Shown: positions 61,347 to 64,000 of the stretch, piece by piece
Numbering within the stretch: the first letter of the stretch is position 1
How the letters are laid out: each line of letters starts with the position of its first letter
DNA from: Stichopus chloronotus
Lineage: Eukaryota; Echinodermata; Holothuroidea; Aspidochirotida; Stichopodidae
Assembly: GCA_021234535.1 (NCBI GenBank)
Contig: CM037839.1
Coordinates: 30,276,975-30,340,974, forward strand
Length of the DNA: 64,000 bases
Reading direction: 5' to 3'
Position numbers and translations under genes: made by a program
The notes under the pieces: generated by a model
Told to the model about the DNA's origin: nothing
The model's input: the letters and a program-made list of their open reading frames with translations, nothing else
The model's database searches: none

Positions 61347-64000
61347 GATTCCTTGCCGAAGGCAGAAGGAATCTATGCGATGGTGATATCGTGTGTGTGT
61401 GTGTATGTGTGTGCGTATGTGCGTGTGTATGTGACGCCTTGCGTGTAAACACGATATCTCAAGAAGTGTAACCATGACTGATGTCATACTTAGTGTGTGG
61501 GTTGGTTAAACTGAGTAGATGATCCCTGTTGTTTTTGGTGGAGGTCAAAGGTCATTTGAGGTCACCAGAGGTCAAACTGTGAAAACCTTGTAAACACGTT
61601 ATCTCAAGAACGGTAACTGTGACTGATGTTATACTTAGGATGTGTAAGTTGGTCCCACTAAGTAGATGATTCCTATTGTTTTTGGTTGAGGTCAAAGGTC
61701 ATTTGAGGTCACTGGAGGTCAAAATGCGAAAACCTTGTAAACACGATATCTCAAGAACGGTAACTGTGACTGATGTCATACTTGGTGTATGGGTTGGTCA
61801 TATTAAGTGGATGATCCCTATTGTTATTGGTGGAGGTCAAAGGTCATTTGAGGTAACCAAAGATCAAACTGTGAAAACCTTGTAAATAAGATATCTCCAG
61901 AAGCGTAACTTTGACTGATGTGATACTTGGTGTGTGGGTTGGTCACACGGCAGTAGATGATTCCTATTGGTTTTGGTTGAGGTCAAAGTTCATTTGAGGT
62001 CACTGGAGGTCAAAATGCAAAAACCTTGTAAACACGATATCTCAAGATCGGTAACTGTGACTGATGTCATACATAGTGTATGGGTTGGTCATATTAAGTG
62101 GATGATCCCTATTGTTTTTGGTGGACATCAAAGGTCATTTGAGGTAACCAAAGATCAAACTGTGAAAACCTTGTAAATACGATATCTCCAGAAGCGTAAC
62201 TTTGACTGATGTGATACTTGGTGTGTGGGTTGGTCACACGAAGTAGATGAGCCATATTGTTCTTGGTTGAGGTCAAAGGTCATTTAAGGTCACCAGAGGT
62301 CAAAATGCAAAAACCTCGTAAACACGATATCCCAAGAACGGTAACTGTGACTGATGTCATACTTGGTGTATGGGTTGGTCATATTAGGTAGATGATTCCT
62401 ATTGTTTTTGGTTGAGGTCATAGGTCATTTGAGGTCACCAGAGAGCAAACTGTGAAAACCTCGTAAACATGATATCTCAAGAAGGGTAACTGTGACTGAT
62501 TTCTTACTTGGTGTGTGAGTTGATTACAATGAGTAGATGATCCCTAGCATTTTTGGTTGAGGTCAAAGGTCATTTGAGGTCACCAGAGGTTAAAATGGGA
62601 AAACCTTGTAAACACGATATCTCAAGAACGGTAACTGTGACTGATATTATTGTGTGGGTTGGTCATATTGAGTGGATGATCTTTGTTTTTGGTCGAAGTC
62701 AAAGGTTATTTGAGGTCACTTGAGATCAAACTGTGAAAACCTTGTAAACACAATATCTCCAGAAGCATAACTGTGACTGATCTGATACTTGGTGTGTGGG
62801 TTGGTCACACTGAGTGGACGATCCCTTTTGTTCTTGGTTGAGGTCAAAGGTTATTTGAGGTCACCAGAGGTCAAAATGGGAAAACCTCGTAAACACGATA
62901 TCTCAAGAATGGTAAATGTGACTGTGTATGGGTTGGTCATATTAAGTAAATGATCCCTATTGTTTTGTTGGAGGTCAAAGGTCATTTCAGGTCACCGGAG
63001 GTCAAAGCATAAACTTTGTAAACACGATATCTCAAGAACGGTAACTGTGACTGATGTTATACTTACTTCATGGGTTGGTCATATTAAGTAGATGATCCCT
63101 AATGTTTTTGGTTGAGGTCAGAGGTCATTTGAGGTCACCAGAGATGAAACTGTGAAAACCTTGTAAACACGATATCTCAAGAACAGTAACTGTGACTAAT
63201 TTCATGTTTGATGTGTGGATTGGTCATAGTTAAGTAGATGATCTCTATTGTTTTTGGTCAAGGTCAAATGTCATTTGAGGTCATCAGAGGTCAAACTGTA
63301 AAAACCTTGTAAACACAGTATCTCCAGAAGGGTAACTGTGACTGATGCCATACTTAATGTGTGGGTTGGTCATATTTAGTAGATGATCCCTATTGTTTTT
63401 TGTTGAGTTTAAAGGTCATTTGAGGTCACCAAATGTTAAACTGTGAAAACCTTGTAAATACAATATCTCCAGAAGGGATAACTGTGACTGATGTCATACT
63501 TCGTGTGTAGGTTGGTCATATGGAGTAGATGATCTCTATTGTTTTTGGTCTAGGTCAAAGGTTACTTGAGGTTACCAGAGATCAAACTGTAAACACAATA
63601 TCTCCAGGAATTCTAACCTTGACTGATGTCATACTTGATGTGTGGATTGTATGTACTGAGTAGAAGAATCCTTTTGTTTTTGGTGGAGGTCAAAGGTCGT
63701 TTGAGGTCACCTGAGGTCAAACTGAAAACCTTGCAAACACATTATCTCCAGAAGGGTGATGATGACTGATGTCATACTTGATATGTGGGTTGGCCATACA
63801 GGGTAGGTGATCCCTATTGCTTTTGGTGGAAGTTACAAATGTAATTTTAGGTCACCAAAAATAGGTCATTTGGGGCAAAAGGCTCATTAATGTGGTGTTT
63901 CAAGCGCAATAACTGTAGCTGATCTCATACTTGTCATGTGGGTAATTCATGTTTGTTATAATATAACCATATGGCAAGGAATCACAAAGCCTTTTGGCTT
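61347..64000 (+). mobile_element. AGGTCA tandem-array element, copy 4, terminal hairpins
   Basis: The head at 61347-61373 is a nested hairpin: GATTCCTT pairs with AAGGAATC, enclosing GCC-GAA-GGC. A GT-rich tract (about 61390-61430) and the leader GACGCCTTGCGTGTAAACAC follow. Then come 17 units, starting at 61541, 61688, 61833, 61979, 62124, 62269, 62414, 62559, 62695, 62840, 62971, 63114, 63260, 63405, 63551, 63686 and 63829; 11 of 16 intervals are 145-147 bp. The right end has GGCAAGGAATC at 63973-63983, the exact inverse of the head's first 11 bases, followed by a hairpin (AAGCC-TTTT-GGCTT, 63987-64000) cut by the window edge. There is no coding capacity. Confidence 0.8.

Noticed and set aside
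1..64000. CRISPR arrays, rRNA operons, bacterial-type operons
   Set aside because: Tandem repeats here have no unique equal-length spacers, no cas-like frames exist, and the sequence is clearly eukaryotic.

Overview
The window reads as intron-rich, repeat-rich, AT-rich nuclear DNA of a marine invertebrate. An echinoderm is my best guess, because of the arrays of AGGTCA-type tandem repeats with GT-microsatellite heads, the tRNA-like short repeat and the small exons with GT-AG borders. The species is not determined. There are no bacterial operons, no long open frames and no rRNA or tRNA genes that I can recognise.

Gene content is sparse. One gene can be named with reasonable support: part of the N-terminal cytoplasmic region of an SLC4A11-type transporter (SLC4 bicarbonate/borate transporter superfamily, plus strand). 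The main exon is 53280-53487. It is preceded by a 41-bp exon at 50936-50976 whose phase fits exactly, and probably followed by a 71-bp exon at 57838-57908. The introns are about 2.3 and 4.35 kb. The membrane domain is not in the window and must lie to the right; earlier exons may lie far to the left or have been missed. A few other protein-like open segments (2954-3160, 32069-32230 and 57422-57679 minus) could not be assigned and may be chance.

Repeats explain most of the structure. (1) Four AGGTCA-array loci (334-1528, 23404-25360, 60480-61346, 61347-64000) share a plan: a GT-rich head, tandem units of about 145 bp, and hairpin sequences at the ends. The rightmost starts with a nested hairpin and reaches the window edge with an inverted copy of the same 11 bp. 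(2) A related array with units of about 290 bp lies at 40430-41290. (3) A TTAA-flanked, inverted-terminal family has four copies (10872-11543, 21841-22886, 36446-37425, 49540-49980); the second and third share an extra 300-bp segment and form an inverted 1-kb duplication. (4) Three tandem copies of a 731-bp unit lie at 47228-49425. (5) Many minisatellites are present (67, 32, 66, 281, 32, 28 bp and degenerate ones), two of them interrupted by insertions. (6) A foldback element lies at 3875-3982 and a tRNA-derived SINE-like piece near 14.7 kb.

The feature most worth following up is that the most regular repeat units carry nuclear-receptor half-sites in fixed DR1 then DR4 then DR4 spacing, at near-nucleosome periodicity, within what look like mobile elements.
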